A stretch of DNA of 39,571 bases, taken from contig CANGYA010000013.1 in NCBI GenBank assembly GCA_947457925.1, positions 1 through 39,571 on the forward strand, given 5' to 3'. Of the stretch, positions 1 to 7,549 are shown one piece after another. Below the pieces are notes generated by a model. The model was not told where the DNA came from. It saw only the letters and a list, made by a program, of their open reading frames with translations, and searched no databases. Within the stretch, counting starts at the first letter, position 1, and each line of letters starts with the position of its first letter. This DNA comes from Cytophagales bacterium (GTDB taxonomy: Bacteria > Bacteroidota > Bacteroidia > Cytophagales > Thermoflexibacteraceae). A program made the position numbers and the translations under genes.

Positions 1-193
1 ATTCAGGCATGATACCCGCCTCCGAAGGCACTCCCGGACCAGGGGACAACAAAATTTTTTCAAACTCATTGACTTCCTCTAAGGTGATTTGGTCGTTTCG
101 GCGAACAAGCACCTCTGCCCCTAATTCTTTGAGTAAGTGTACCAGATTATAGGTAAATGAATCGTAATTATCTAAGACTAAAACTTTTTTCAT
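1..193 (-). CDS. trpG: Anthranilate/aminodeoxychorismate synthase glutaminase component, partial
   Basis: Glutamine amidotransferase subunit (TrpG/PabA family) that supplies ammonia from glutamine for anthranilate or aminodeoxychorismate synthesis in the cytoplasm. Translating the minus strand from ATG at 193 gives a start [20 protein letters not shown], which is the classic N-terminus of this family, and further on [13 protein letters not shown], the conserved PGPG loop. Only about the first 64 residues are in the window; the catalytic Cys-His-Glu triad lies beyond position 1. TrpG and PabA cannot be told apart from this piece; the missing neighbours (trpE or pabB) would decide. The symbol is therefore a best guess. 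Confidence 0.85.
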   Translation of the reverse strand, partial: MKKVLVLDNYDSFTYNLVHLLKELGAEVLVRRNDQITLEEVNEFEKILLSPGPGVPSEAGIMPE

Positions 194-245
194 GGGGATA
201 TGACTTGTGCTTCAATAAGAGAATAGTATGTTATCAGCTTTTCAT

Positions 246-1379
246 TTATTCAGTTGCTACATTGTACTTTTGTAATATTGTTGTCCACTTTTCTAAATGA
301 AAGTTTTTAATTTCAGTAGAAATTTGAGCATCTTTAATCAAGTTTTTTGTATAAACGTCTATAAAGTCTTGATAGTCGTCAATAAAACGCAAGTAATATT
401 TTAGTGTGCTAATAATACCATTAGCTATGATGTCGATGTTTTGCTTTTTCTTGAGGTCTAAAATATATGCTGTAACTTCTTTTTCGCTGTCCTCATTTGC
501 AAAACTATTGACAAAAGTAGTTAAAATGTAGTACCTATCTATTTTGATATGTTGCGTTTTCTTGGCAATATCAAAAATTAAATACTTTTCTATTGGAATG
601 TTATGTTTAATTTCTACAATTTCAAACGGTTGATTATCGGTTGTATAGATTTCAATATCTCCAAAACTGTGTTTATCTGATGAGGTATGAACTTGTAGAG
701 GAACTAACTTTTTATTTTTATACCTTTCAAATTTTGGTAACAGCATTTCATAAATGGCATAAATAGCCACCACAGGTAAACGTGAACTTTGTTTGGTATC
801 AAAATGTTCTTGTAACATTTTGATAATCAAATGAATATTCAAAGTTTCTAAATGCTCACTTTGCAAACTTGTACTTTTAAAAAGTGCTTGTTCTATTTTA
901 GAAAGTGCTATTAGTTTTGCCAAAATGTAATTCAGATAATCTTTTGGATTGACTTTATGAACCTGAACTTGCTCAAAAATATTTAAAAATGGTTCTTTTA
1001 GTATTTTAGGTTGTATTTTTAGTTTTTCCCCGTCTTTCTTGTTCCATTTTATATTTGCCCTTAGTGATAAAGTAAGAAAAGCACTTTCTTTATTGGCGTA
1101 TTTAGGAAAATTATCTTTGAAAAAAGGCGATGTAACTTGTGTGTCTAAAACTCGTGCTGAATAACCATTTTTAAACTCTTCTCTGTGTAAACGAATGTCT
1201 TGTTTAGGCTCGTGAATTTTCTTTACAAGGCTTGTTACCAATGCCGAAACTAATGATTTATTGCTATCTATTTTGTCAATGAGTACATCAACATCTTGTT
1301 GTATCAAGTTTGAAACGGTGCTAAAATCTAAGTTTTCAGCAACTTTATAGGCTTCTTCCAAAATTTCCTTTTCTGTCAT
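246..1379 (-). CDS. Type II restriction endonuclease (PD-(D/E)XK), unknown specificity
   Basis: 377 residues. I infer a restriction endonuclease from two things. It directly follows a DNA methyltransferase gene with a 4-base ATGA overlap (1376-1379), and its C-terminal half has a plausible PD-(D/E)XK active site: SFGDIEIY with Asp241, then EIVEIKHN with Glu256 and Lys258 on the next predicted strand. The N-terminal part holds the segment GYSARVLDTQVTSPFFK, of a kind I associate with other large type II endonucleases, but I do not recognise the exact subfamily or its target site. No signal peptide or membrane segment; it would act on unmodified incoming DNA in the cytoplasm. Both genes are A+T rich, as is usual for mobile defence genes. 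The endonuclease call rests on context plus motif, not on a full family match. Confidence 0.72.
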   Translation of the reverse strand: MTEKEILEEAYKVAENLDFSTVSNLIQQDVDVLIDKIDSNKSLVSALVTSLVKKIHEPKQDIRLHREEFKNGYSARVLDTQVTSPFFKDNFPKYANKESAFLTLSLRANIKWNKKDGEKLKIQPKILKEPFLNIFEQVQVHKVNPKDYLNYILAKLIALSKIEQALFKSTSLQSEHLETLNIHLIIKMLQEHFDTKQSSRLPVVAIYAIYEMLLPKFERYKNKKLVPLQVHTSSDKHSFGDIEIYTTDNQPFEIVEIKHNIPIEKYLIFDIAKKTQHIKIDRYYILTTFVNSFANEDSEKEVTAYILDLKKKQNIDIIANGIISTLKYYLRFIDDYQDFIDVYTKNLIKDAQISTEIKNFHLEKWTTILQKYNVATE

Positions 1380-2407
1380 AAAAACAACTCTTGGGTAAAA
1401 TCTGTTTGTTTTAGTCTTTCAAGTGCCAAATTTACATAATCGGGGTTAATTTCAATACCTAAATAATTGCGTTTTAGGTTTTTAGCTGCAAGACAAGTTG
1501 TACCACTTCCACAAAACGGGTCTAAAACCAAATCATTTTCTTTGCTCAATAGCTTGATTAACTCTTGCACAATATACAGAGGATAAACCGCAGGGTGAGC
1601 ATTATCTTTGGTAATTTCTACGGGGCTTTCTATCAAATCTTTTTTGAGTTTATTCCCTAAAATCTTGATAACTGTAAAACCATTGTGGCGTATTTGGTTA
1701 TTTCTACCGCCTTCCATGCCTCCATAAGCCTCTTTATGAATACCCTTTATTTTCATTCTAAAACTATCTATCTCACCATTTTGCACCAATAGAATTGCCT
1801 CTTGCAGGGCTTTTCGGGCATTTTCTTTTTGTATGTCTGTCAAATCAGACTTGGCTATTAACTCAAAATATTGCTTACCTAACTTGTCAGTAGGTTTATT
1901 CCGATTACTTTTATTTTGGTCGTCTAAGTGTTTAAGGTAATTTTCTAAATTGAAGTGATAATTTTTAGACTTTGCAAAAATAAAAAAAGGCTCTGTGGCT
2001 TGTATCAATTTACGTTTATCTTGTCGTGGTGTTGGGTTTAACTTTGACCAAACCACTTGATTAATGAGGAAAACCGACTTACTTTCGATTGCCTTAATCG
2101 CAAACTTATAAGGAAGTAAAGACAAAGCCCCATTGATATATTTGTCGCCCAAATTAAAAACTATTGTGCCTGTGGGTTTCGTAACTCGGACACATTCAAA
2201 AAAAATAGCTAATACATTATCTAAATAGGCTTCTTCTGTGGCTTCATTACCTACTCCTAATGTTCCATTTCCGTAATCTCTTTGTTGAAAATAAGGTGGC
2301 GAGGTAATCGTTAAGTCAATAGTTTCGTTGTCCAATTCTTTCAAGACTGCCAAACTATCTCCAATAACTACCTTGTTGTTTATTATATTTTGTTCAAAAA
2401 CTTCCAT
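1376..2407 (-). CDS. DNA methyltransferase, beta class (likely N4-cytosine), type II R-M
   Basis: 343-residue amino-methyltransferase that protects host DNA from the endonuclease encoded just downstream. Motif IV is TSPPY (residues 35-39) near the N-terminus, and the AdoMet-binding motif I is DPFCGSGTT near the C-terminus, so the motif order IV - target recognition - I defines the beta class. A Ser in SPPY is typical of N4-cytosine enzymes, whereas DPPY/NPPY favours N6-adenine; the m4C assignment is an inference. The middle section (about residues 150-250) would hold the target recognition region. Start is ATG at 2407, about 26 bases from a good -7 box (2433-2440). It is transcribed first, so methylation can precede cutting. 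Confidence 0.9.
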   Translation of the reverse strand: MEVFEQNIINNKVVIGDSLAVLKELDNETIDLTITSPPYFQQRDYGNGTLGVGNEATEEAYLDNVLAIFFECVRVTKPTGTIVFNLGDKYINGALSLLPYKFAIKAIESKSVFLINQVVWSKLNPTPRQDKRKLIQATEPFFIFAKSKNYHFNLENYLKHLDDQNKSNRNKPTDKLGKQYFELIAKSDLTDIQKENARKALQEAILLVQNGEIDSFRMKIKGIHKEAYGGMEGGRNNQIRHNGFTVIKILGNKLKKDLIESPVEITKDNAHPAVYPLYIVQELIKLLSKENDLVLDPFCGSGTTCLAAKNLKRNYLGIEINPDYVNLALERLKQTDFTQELFL

Positions 2408-2432
2408 TTTTAGTTTTTTATTATTTTTATAG

Positions 2433-2440
2433 CAAAGTTA
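2433..2440 (-). promoter_or_regulatory. Probable -7 box for the R-M operon
   Basis: On the minus strand this reads TAACTTTG, an exact match to the Bacteroidota -7 consensus TAnnTTTG, placed about 26 bases before the methyltransferase ATG. I see no clear TTTG at -33, so this is a half match. Confidence 0.45.
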
Positions 2441-2466
2441 ATCATTTTTTACTATAAAAAACCTTT

Positions 2467-4578
2467 TTAATACAACGTCAAAACAATTCTATCTCCTCTA
2501 TGCACCTTCGTTCCTATACGCAGAGATTGGTGTTTTACTTTGCCTTTGCCATGAAAAACGACTTGTAAACCTCTGTTTTCCAAGACATACAAAGCATCTC
2601 GCAAGGACATTCCTGTAACATTGGGTACTAAGGCATTCAGCATTTTATTATTAGCAAACAACAAACTGTCGCCACGCACACGTCCCAATAACCAATCTGT
2701 ATTTTCATCACTACTTTTTGGCAATTCGTATTGAAAACCTAATTCATTGCTAATCAACTGAATATCGGGTTTGTAAGCAGCACGAATCAAGGCAGGTTTG
2801 TTAATAGTTACCGTCTTTTTAAACTCGTTGTTCATCAAATAAGATTTGTAGGCAAAATCTGCCACTTCTCTAAACACAGGGGCAGCCACCAACGCACCGT
2901 ATTGACTACTTGTTTTTGGGTTGTCTATGACTACAATACAACTGTACTTCGGATTGTCCGAAGGGAAATAACCCACAAAAGACGAGTAGTGTTTTTCTGT
3001 ATAAACTCCTTTTTCTACTTTTTCGGCTGTACCCGTTTTACCTGCAATTTTGTATTCTTTGGTGCGAATATTCGTAGCTGTACCTTTTTCTACTACACCT
3101 TCCATAAGGGTACGCATAGTTCGCAAGGTTTTTTCAGAGGCAATTTGTGGCACTAAGGTTTTTGTATAAAATTCTTGTACAGTCTTATTGCCTTTTTTTA
3201 CGGCTTTCACAATGATAGGCTGTATCAACTTGCCATTATTTGCCAAAGCATTGCAAAAAGCTAAGGTATGAATAGGGGCAACTTTTAGCTCATAACCCAC
3301 AGACATCCAAGGCAATGTGGTGTTACTCCATGTTTTATCACTTGGTTTTTTGATAAAAGGCGTAGGCTCACCCGCCATTTGGAAGTTAAGAGGTTGTGTC
3401 AAGTGAAATTTCTCCAAATATTCATAATATTTCTGCGGTTTGTCCCTGAAATACTTGAACACCATTTTGGACGTACCAATATTAGACGACCTTTCAAATA
3501 CTTCTTTTACCGAAATTTTGCCATAACCACCTTCTTTTACGTCTGTCATTACCGCATTTTCGGCAAATTTATACGTGCCATTGCCTGTTTGTACGGTGTC
3601 TTCCAAAGAAACATCTGCCTCCTCTAACAATGCTGTAAAAGTGGCTAATTTGAAGGTAGAACCCGGTTCTGCCATGCCTATTTCGCCTGTTGCAAAGTTG
3701 TTAATTTCGCTGTATTCGCCGTTTTCATCTTTGCCCAAGTTTGCCATTGCCTTAATTTCGCCTGTTTGTACCTCCATCAAAATCACACTGCCGTTGTCTG
3801 CGTTGTGTTGTATCAAGGCTTTGCGTAAGGCTTTATCTACAATTTCTTGTAAATGAATGTCTATGGTCGTAACAACGTCTAAACCGTCTTCGGGACGTAT
3901 CTGTTCGCCATCTCCTACGGGTTTCCATGCACCGCCAGCCATGCGTTGGAACAAAGCCTGTCCGTTTGTACCCGCCAGTTGGTCGTGGAAAGAAATTTCT
4001 AAGCCTCTGCCTCGCACCACGCCACCAGTATCTTCTTGAATAAAACCAACGGTACGTTTGGCTAAGTCGCCAAAAGGTCTTAGGCGTTGTTGTGTTTTTT
4101 CTAAAATCAATCCGCCTTTGCGTTTTTCCCTCAAAATAGGGAATGTAAGAGCTATATTGCGTTGTTGGAAAGTGATAGGCTCATTGACCAAAATCTTGTA
4201 CCTTTTTTTCTCTTGGCGTGCCAATAGCAATTCGGTTTTAATTTCTTTGGCTTGTTTTTCCTTGAAATGTTTAGCCAAAAGCATAGACAAAGAATCTATA
4301 CCTTTGTTAAAAACTTCGTCTTCGGCTACGGTAGGGTCTATGGCTAATTGAAAGAAGATAGTAGAAGTAGCCAATAAACTGCCGTCCTCTGCCGTAATAT
4401 TTCCTCGCATAGCAGTTACCGACTTGAAAGCCAAGCCATTAGCTTGTGCCTTTTTCCGCCATTTATCTCCTGTCAGAACTTGTATATATAAAATTTTTGC
4501 GACCACAGCCAAAGAAATAGCTGCCATGCACAAAAAGGCAATGCGTACTCTAACTAAAATAGATTGACGAATACTCAT
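2467..4578 (-). CDS. ftsI: Penicillin-binding protein, FtsI/PBP2-like transpeptidase with PASTA domain
   Basis: 703-residue class B PBP that cross-links peptidoglycan at the division septum. Order: short cytoplasmic N-terminus, one membrane helix (about 12-33), PBP dimerisation domain, then the transpeptidase with SxxK at 307-310 (STFK, catalytic Ser307), SxN at Ser364-Asn366 (SSN) and KTGT at 514-517. A single PASTA domain closes the protein (about 645-703, start VPNVTGMSLRDALYVLENRG). All catalytic motifs are intact. In many bacteria ftsI sits in the dcw cluster between ftsL and murE. Here it stands alone between a restriction system and a toxin-antitoxin system, so it may be a second PASTA-bearing copy rather than the only ftsI. 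The symbol is by family; paralogue status cannot be judged from this window. Confidence 0.88.
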   Translation of the reverse strand: MSIRQSILVRVRIAFLCMAAISLAVVAKILYIQVLTGDKWRKKAQANGLAFKSVTAMRGNITAEDGSLLATSTIFFQLAIDPTVAEDEVFNKGIDSLSMLLAKHFKEKQAKEIKTELLLARQEKKRYKILVNEPITFQQRNIALTFPILREKRKGGLILEKTQQRLRPFGDLAKRTVGFIQEDTGGVVRGRGLEISFHDQLAGTNGQALFQRMAGGAWKPVGDGEQIRPEDGLDVVTTIDIHLQEIVDKALRKALIQHNADNGSVILMEVQTGEIKAMANLGKDENGEYSEINNFATGEIGMAEPGSTFKLATFTALLEEADVSLEDTVQTGNGTYKFAENAVMTDVKEGGYGKISVKEVFERSSNIGTSKMVFKYFRDKPQKYYEYLEKFHLTQPLNFQMAGEPTPFIKKPSDKTWSNTTLPWMSVGYELKVAPIHTLAFCNALANNGKLIQPIIVKAVKKGNKTVQEFYTKTLVPQIASEKTLRTMRTLMEGVVEKGTATNIRTKEYKIAGKTGTAEKVEKGVYTEKHYSSFVGYFPSDNPKYSCIVVIDNPKTSSQYGALVAAPVFREVADFAYKSYLMNNEFKKTVTINKPALIRAAYKPDIQLISNELGFQYELPKSSDENTDWLLGRVRGDSLLFANNKMLNALVPNVTGMSLRDALYVLENRGLQVVFHGKGKVKHQSLRIGTKVHRGDRIVLTLY

Positions 4579-4688
4579 GGGTGTTTGCTTGGGTTTGGAA
4601 GGTCATCATTGGCTATTCTTTTGTAGCACAATCACTTCGCTAAGATACATGAAAGTAAAGCTATAACATTCTTTTGAGAGTTGAAAAA

Positions 4689-5075
4689 TTAGTAAGACCT
4701 TTTTTTAATCTCCTCTTTTAAAAAGTCTATTAAACCTTTTAGATAATCTACTTGCTCTTTCAATTCCTTTATTTGTTCAGTATATAGTTGCCTTTCATTA
4801 TTATCTAAGCCATTTACAAACACAACACCATTATTACCACTGTTATTATTAACATTCTCTACTAAACTTTTCATTGTACCTAAATCGGCTAAATCACCTA
4901 TTTTAACTTTTAGTAAAGAGGCTATTTGTTGAAGGCGAGAAAATGGAATATCTGTTTCATCTCTTTCTATTTTTCCATAACCAGAAGCAGACATATTTAA
5001 TTGTTCCGCTAAATCTTCTTGTGTAAGATTTAGTTTTTCTCGATAAATTTTAATTTTTGTTCCAATACTTTCCAT
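4689..5075 (-). CDS. XRE-family HTH regulator with C-terminal coiled coil
   Basis: 128 residues. Residues 6-62 form a Cro/C1-type helix-turn-helix: IKIYREKLNLTQEDLAEQLN, then a recognition helix in MSASGYGKIERDE and a closing RLQQIASLLKVKIGDLADL. After an Asn-rich linker (about 76-93), residues 94-126 look like a coiled coil (Lys/Glu/Leu rich), probably for dimerisation. It is divergent from darT, with 119 bases between the two ATGs, and both -7 boxes lie in that gap. The natural inference is that it represses the DarT operon and itself. It is A+T rich like the operon it faces. The target is inferred from position only. Confidence 0.88.
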   Translation of the reverse strand: MESIGTKIKIYREKLNLTQEDLAEQLNMSASGYGKIERDETDIPFSRLQQIASLLKVKIGDLADLGTMKSLVENVNNNSGNNGVVFVNGLDNNERQLYTEQIKELKEQVDYLKGLIDFLKEEIKKRSY

Positions 5076-5194
5076 AATAAGGTAGATTTATATTATTAGC
5101 AACAAAAATACTACTATTAGTGTTTTTATGAAAGATAAATGTATTTTATTTTTGAGATAAATTAGTCCAAACAACTTAAAAAAACATTTAATCT
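5076..5194. promoter_or_regulatory. Divergent promoter region of xre and the darT operon
   Basis: Two -7 boxes matching TAnnTTTG lie back to back. Plus-strand CAAAAATA (5103-5110) reads TATTTTTG on the minus strand, 27 bases from the xre ATG. On the plus strand TATTTTTG (5147-5154) lies 40 bases before darT. Between them is the small palindrome ACTACTATTAGT (5110-5121), which touches the xre box and is a candidate operator for the XRE protein. No clear -33 boxes are seen. Confidence 0.5.
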
Positions 5195-5860
5195 ATGATT
5201 AAAGTAAATAAGAATAATGAAGACTTTGAATTGCACTATTTAGAGCATATGCTTCATCATAAAAATTTAGAAAATGTCTTTCAATATGGTATTTTATCTC
5301 ACAATGAAGTATATAGACGAGGCATAATTAAAGAAGATATTTCTATGAGCGAAGTACAAAAAATAAGACAAGAGAAAGAGCTAAAAATTAATAATGACTT
5401 AACTCTTGGTATTCATGATTTTGTGCCGTTATACTTTAATTCTAAAAATCCAATGCTGTACAAACGTAGAGAGTTACAACCTGAATTAGTTATATTATTA
5501 GTTAGTGCAGATATAATTCACTATAGTACATTAACAGATGATAAGTTTACCATTTTTTCTGATGGTAATGCTGGTAGTAAAGATACTCGTTTTTTTAGTG
5601 GCGTAAATAAACTTTTTAATGTTGATTTTGAGCTTCTATTTAGTGGCTCTTGGAATGATGAAGACCCAGATATTAAACGAGAAAATGTACGAAAAATGTG
5701 TTCAGAAGTATTAGTTTATCCTTCTATTTCAGTACAAGAAATCATTAAAATAATCTGCCCTAATGATGATATGTATGAGTATGTTACAAACCTACAAAGT
5801 AGTCTTGGTAGTAAAATAGCACATATAAATGTAGAGGTACAAGATTCCTATTTTTTCTAA
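5195..5860 (+). CDS. darT: DarT toxin, DNA thymidine ADP-ribosyltransferase (DUF4433)
   Basis: 221 residues, the usual length for DarT, which transfers ADP-ribose from NAD+ to thymidine in single-stranded DNA and blocks replication (known for the family, notably in phage defence). Seen here: the family start LHYLEHMLHHKNLENVFQYG followed by ILSHNEVY; the signature HDFVPLYFNSKNPMLY (residues 74-89); FSDGNAGSKDTRFF (121-134); and CSEVLVYPSI with the likely catalytic Glu171. So the NAD-binding and catalytic elements look intact and the toxin is probably active. It is the first gene of a three-gene operon: one base separates its stop from the next ATG. Strongly A+T rich compared with the flanking housekeeping genes, suggesting transfer. 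Confidence 0.93.
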   Translation: MIKVNKNNEDFELHYLEHMLHHKNLENVFQYGILSHNEVYRRGIIKEDISMSEVQKIRQEKELKINNDLTLGIHDFVPLYFNSKNPMLYKRRELQPELVILLVSADIIHYSTLTDDKFTIFSDGNAGSKDTRFFSGVNKLFNVDFELLFSGSWNDEDPDIKRENVRKMCSEVLVYPSISVQEIIKIICPNDDMYEYVTNLQSSLGSKIAHINVEVQDSYFF

Positions 5861-5861
5861 A

Positions 5862-6524
5862 ATGATGACACTACAAGATATATTATATAAAACTCCATTT
5901 CAACCACATGAATTAATTAACTTTCTAAAGTATAGTTTGTCATTAAAAGATACTTATGAGCAAAAAATAAGACATTATACCTTAGAAAAACATACATTAT
6001 TGGTAATGAATGAGTTTGAAAAATATTTTTTTCAGATTGATTTACCCATCAAAAGAGCAACGTTTCGTTTATTATTAGCTCTTCATGATATTGGTAAACC
6101 GCAAGCAATGAAACAAGGTAATATAAAGCACCAACATCAATATACGCCTGTAATTATTCAAGAACTTAATCATAAATTGCCTATTGAAGCAGCTGAAAAT
6201 AACATTATCATTAATTTAGTAAATAATGATATTTTGGGCTTATATATGCAAAATAAAATTACTTGTGATAAAGCTAAAAACGAAATAATAAATCTTGTTA
6301 GTAAAACTAATTTATCAATCGTTGCGTTTTTCAAGTTAATGACTTTATACTATCAATGTGACGTGGGTAGTTACACAGCAGATGCAGGTGGTTTGAGATA
6401 TTTAGAATATTTATTCGAATATCAAAATAATATTAAATTTTTAGATGTAGTTGAAGAAAGACTACGGTTTTCTCGATTACTTGAAACAAAGTTTATTACT
6501 CTCAAAAAACTATTACAGCTATGA
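5862..6524 (+). CDS. HD-domain phosphohydrolase-like protein inside the DarTG operon
   Basis: 220 residues with no named family that I recognise beyond an HD fold. The metal-binding pattern looks complete: His44 in LEKHTLLVM, the His75-Asp76 doublet in LLALHDIGKPQA, His90/His92 in IKHQHQYT, and a late Asp167 in YQCDVGSYT. The stretch around HDIGKP resembles the HD subdomain that follows the catalytic head in CCA-adding enzymes, but no nucleotidyltransferase head is present. It starts one base after darT (ATG at 5862; the next codon is also ATG) and its stop overlaps the macrodomain gene by the four bases ATGA (6521-6524). That implies translational coupling and a shared job. Possible roles, all inferred: processing a nucleotide or ADP-ribose product of the DarT/DarG cycle, or an added effector. 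Cytoplasmic; no signal peptide. Confidence 0.8.
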   Translation: MMTLQDILYKTPFQPHELINFLKYSLSLKDTYEQKIRHYTLEKHTLLVMNEFEKYFFQIDLPIKRATFRLLLALHDIGKPQAMKQGNIKHQHQYTPVIIQELNHKLPIEAAENNIIINLVNNDILGLYMQNKITCDKAKNEIINLVSKTNLSIVAFFKLMTLYYQCDVGSYTADAGGLRYLEYLFEYQNNIKFLDVVEERLRFSRLLETKFITLKKLLQL

Positions 6525-7474
6525 ACGAAATTACATTTATTAAAGGCAATATCTTTACATCAAAGGCACAAACCCTTGTTAATACTGTAAATTGTATGGG
6601 TGTAATGGGGGCAGGTATTGCATTAGAATTTAAATATCGTTATCCTGCAATGTTTGAGCAATACACAAAGTATTGCGAGGAAAAATACATTCAGATAGGA
6701 AAACTTTGGATTTATAATGTTCCTGAAACCAACACCAAAGTTCTTAATTTTCCTACTAAATTCAATTGGAAACAACCAAGTAAATATGAGTATCTGGAAA
6801 AAGGTTTGAATAAGTTTGTAGAAACTTATAAAGAAAAAGGTATTACATCTGTAGCTTTTCCTTTATTGGGGGCATTAAATGGCGGTTTGCAGCCTGAAAA
6901 AGTCATAATTTTAATGGAAAAATACCTAAGTGCTTGTGAAATACCAATTGAAGTTTACGAATATGACGGACAAGCTCAAGATGATTTGATAGAGAATTTT
7001 CGTTATGCTTTTATGTATGAATCTTTGAAAAGTCTTACTTCTTTGACTGGGTTAAAAACTAATACTTTAAAAAGAATAAAAGCTATTTTAGAAGAAGAAA
7101 ATATACATAACCTTATTCAATTTCATAAAGCTAAAGGCATTGGCGAAGAAACTTTAAAAGTTTGTTATCAATTTGCTATGAAGTTAAAAGCAAAATCACA
7201 AGAACAAATAGTAATTAAACAAACAATGTTTACTACTAATCAATCATTTAATAAAGGACTACCTAAAACCCCAAAATTGCCCACTATTAATACAGCTATT
7301 AATGGTTTTGGATTATCAGAAAAGGTTTTATTAACGGGATTAGATGTGCAAACCATAGAAAGAATAGAAAATAAAGAAGAAGATGTTAGCATTAAGGCTA
7401 TTAAAATTTATTGTTCAGCCCTCAATATTAACTTCAAAGAGTTTATTGTTAATAACTATATAGGTATTTCTTAA
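6521..7474 (+). CDS. darG: DarG-type macrodomain antitoxin with XRE-like C-terminal domain
   Basis: 317 residues. Residues 1-150 are a macrodomain of the DarG kind: FIKGNIFTSKAQTLVNTVNC, GVMGAGIALEF (27-37), VLNFPTKFNWKQPS (74-87) and PLLGALNGGL (114-123). Lys80 in FPTK matches the lysine known to be needed for de-ADP-ribosylation in characterised DarG. So it should remove ADP-ribose from thymidine and neutralise DarT. The rest differs from what I expect. After a helical middle, residues 264-310 (GLSEKVLLTGLDVQTIERIE onwards to ALNINFKEFIV) look like a Cro/C1 helix-turn-helix. Known DarG proteins carry a different C-terminal domain that blocks the toxin. Here the tail could bind DNA and autoregulate. 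Last gene of the operon, followed by a strong hairpin. Confidence 0.9.
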   Translation: MNEITFIKGNIFTSKAQTLVNTVNCMGVMGAGIALEFKYRYPAMFEQYTKYCEEKYIQIGKLWIYNVPETNTKVLNFPTKFNWKQPSKYEYLEKGLNKFVETYKEKGITSVAFPLLGALNGGLQPEKVIILMEKYLSACEIPIEVYEYDGQAQDDLIENFRYAFMYESLKSLTSLTGLKTNTLKRIKAILEEENIHNLIQFHKAKGIGEETLKVCYQFAMKLKAKSQEQIVIKQTMFTTNQSFNKGLPKTPKLPTINTAINGFGLSEKVLLTGLDVQTIERIENKEEDVSIKAIKIYCSALNINFKEFIVNNYIGIS

Positions 7475-7482
7475 AATAAAAA

Positions 7483-7527
7483 GTACAAGATTTTAACTTA
7501 TTTATCGTTAATTAATCTTGTACTTAT
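7483..7527. terminator. Hairpin terminator after darG
   Basis: AAGTACAAGATT (7483-7494) pairs perfectly with AATCTTGTACTT (7516-7527); inside it TTAAC (7495-7499) pairs with GTTAA (7509-7513). The stem sits nine bases after the darG stop, between convergent darG and the TPR-Ppx gene. No long T tract follows. Confidence 0.7.
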
Positions 7528-7549
7528 CCATAAAAACTTTCATTCAAAC

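Noticed and set aside
5195-7474. Plain mRNA-type macrodomain/ADP-ribose metabolism operon rather than toxin-antitoxin
   Set aside because: The first protein carries the DarT signature HDFVPLYFN...PMLY and catalytic Glu, which fits DNA ADP-ribosylation and not general metabolism.
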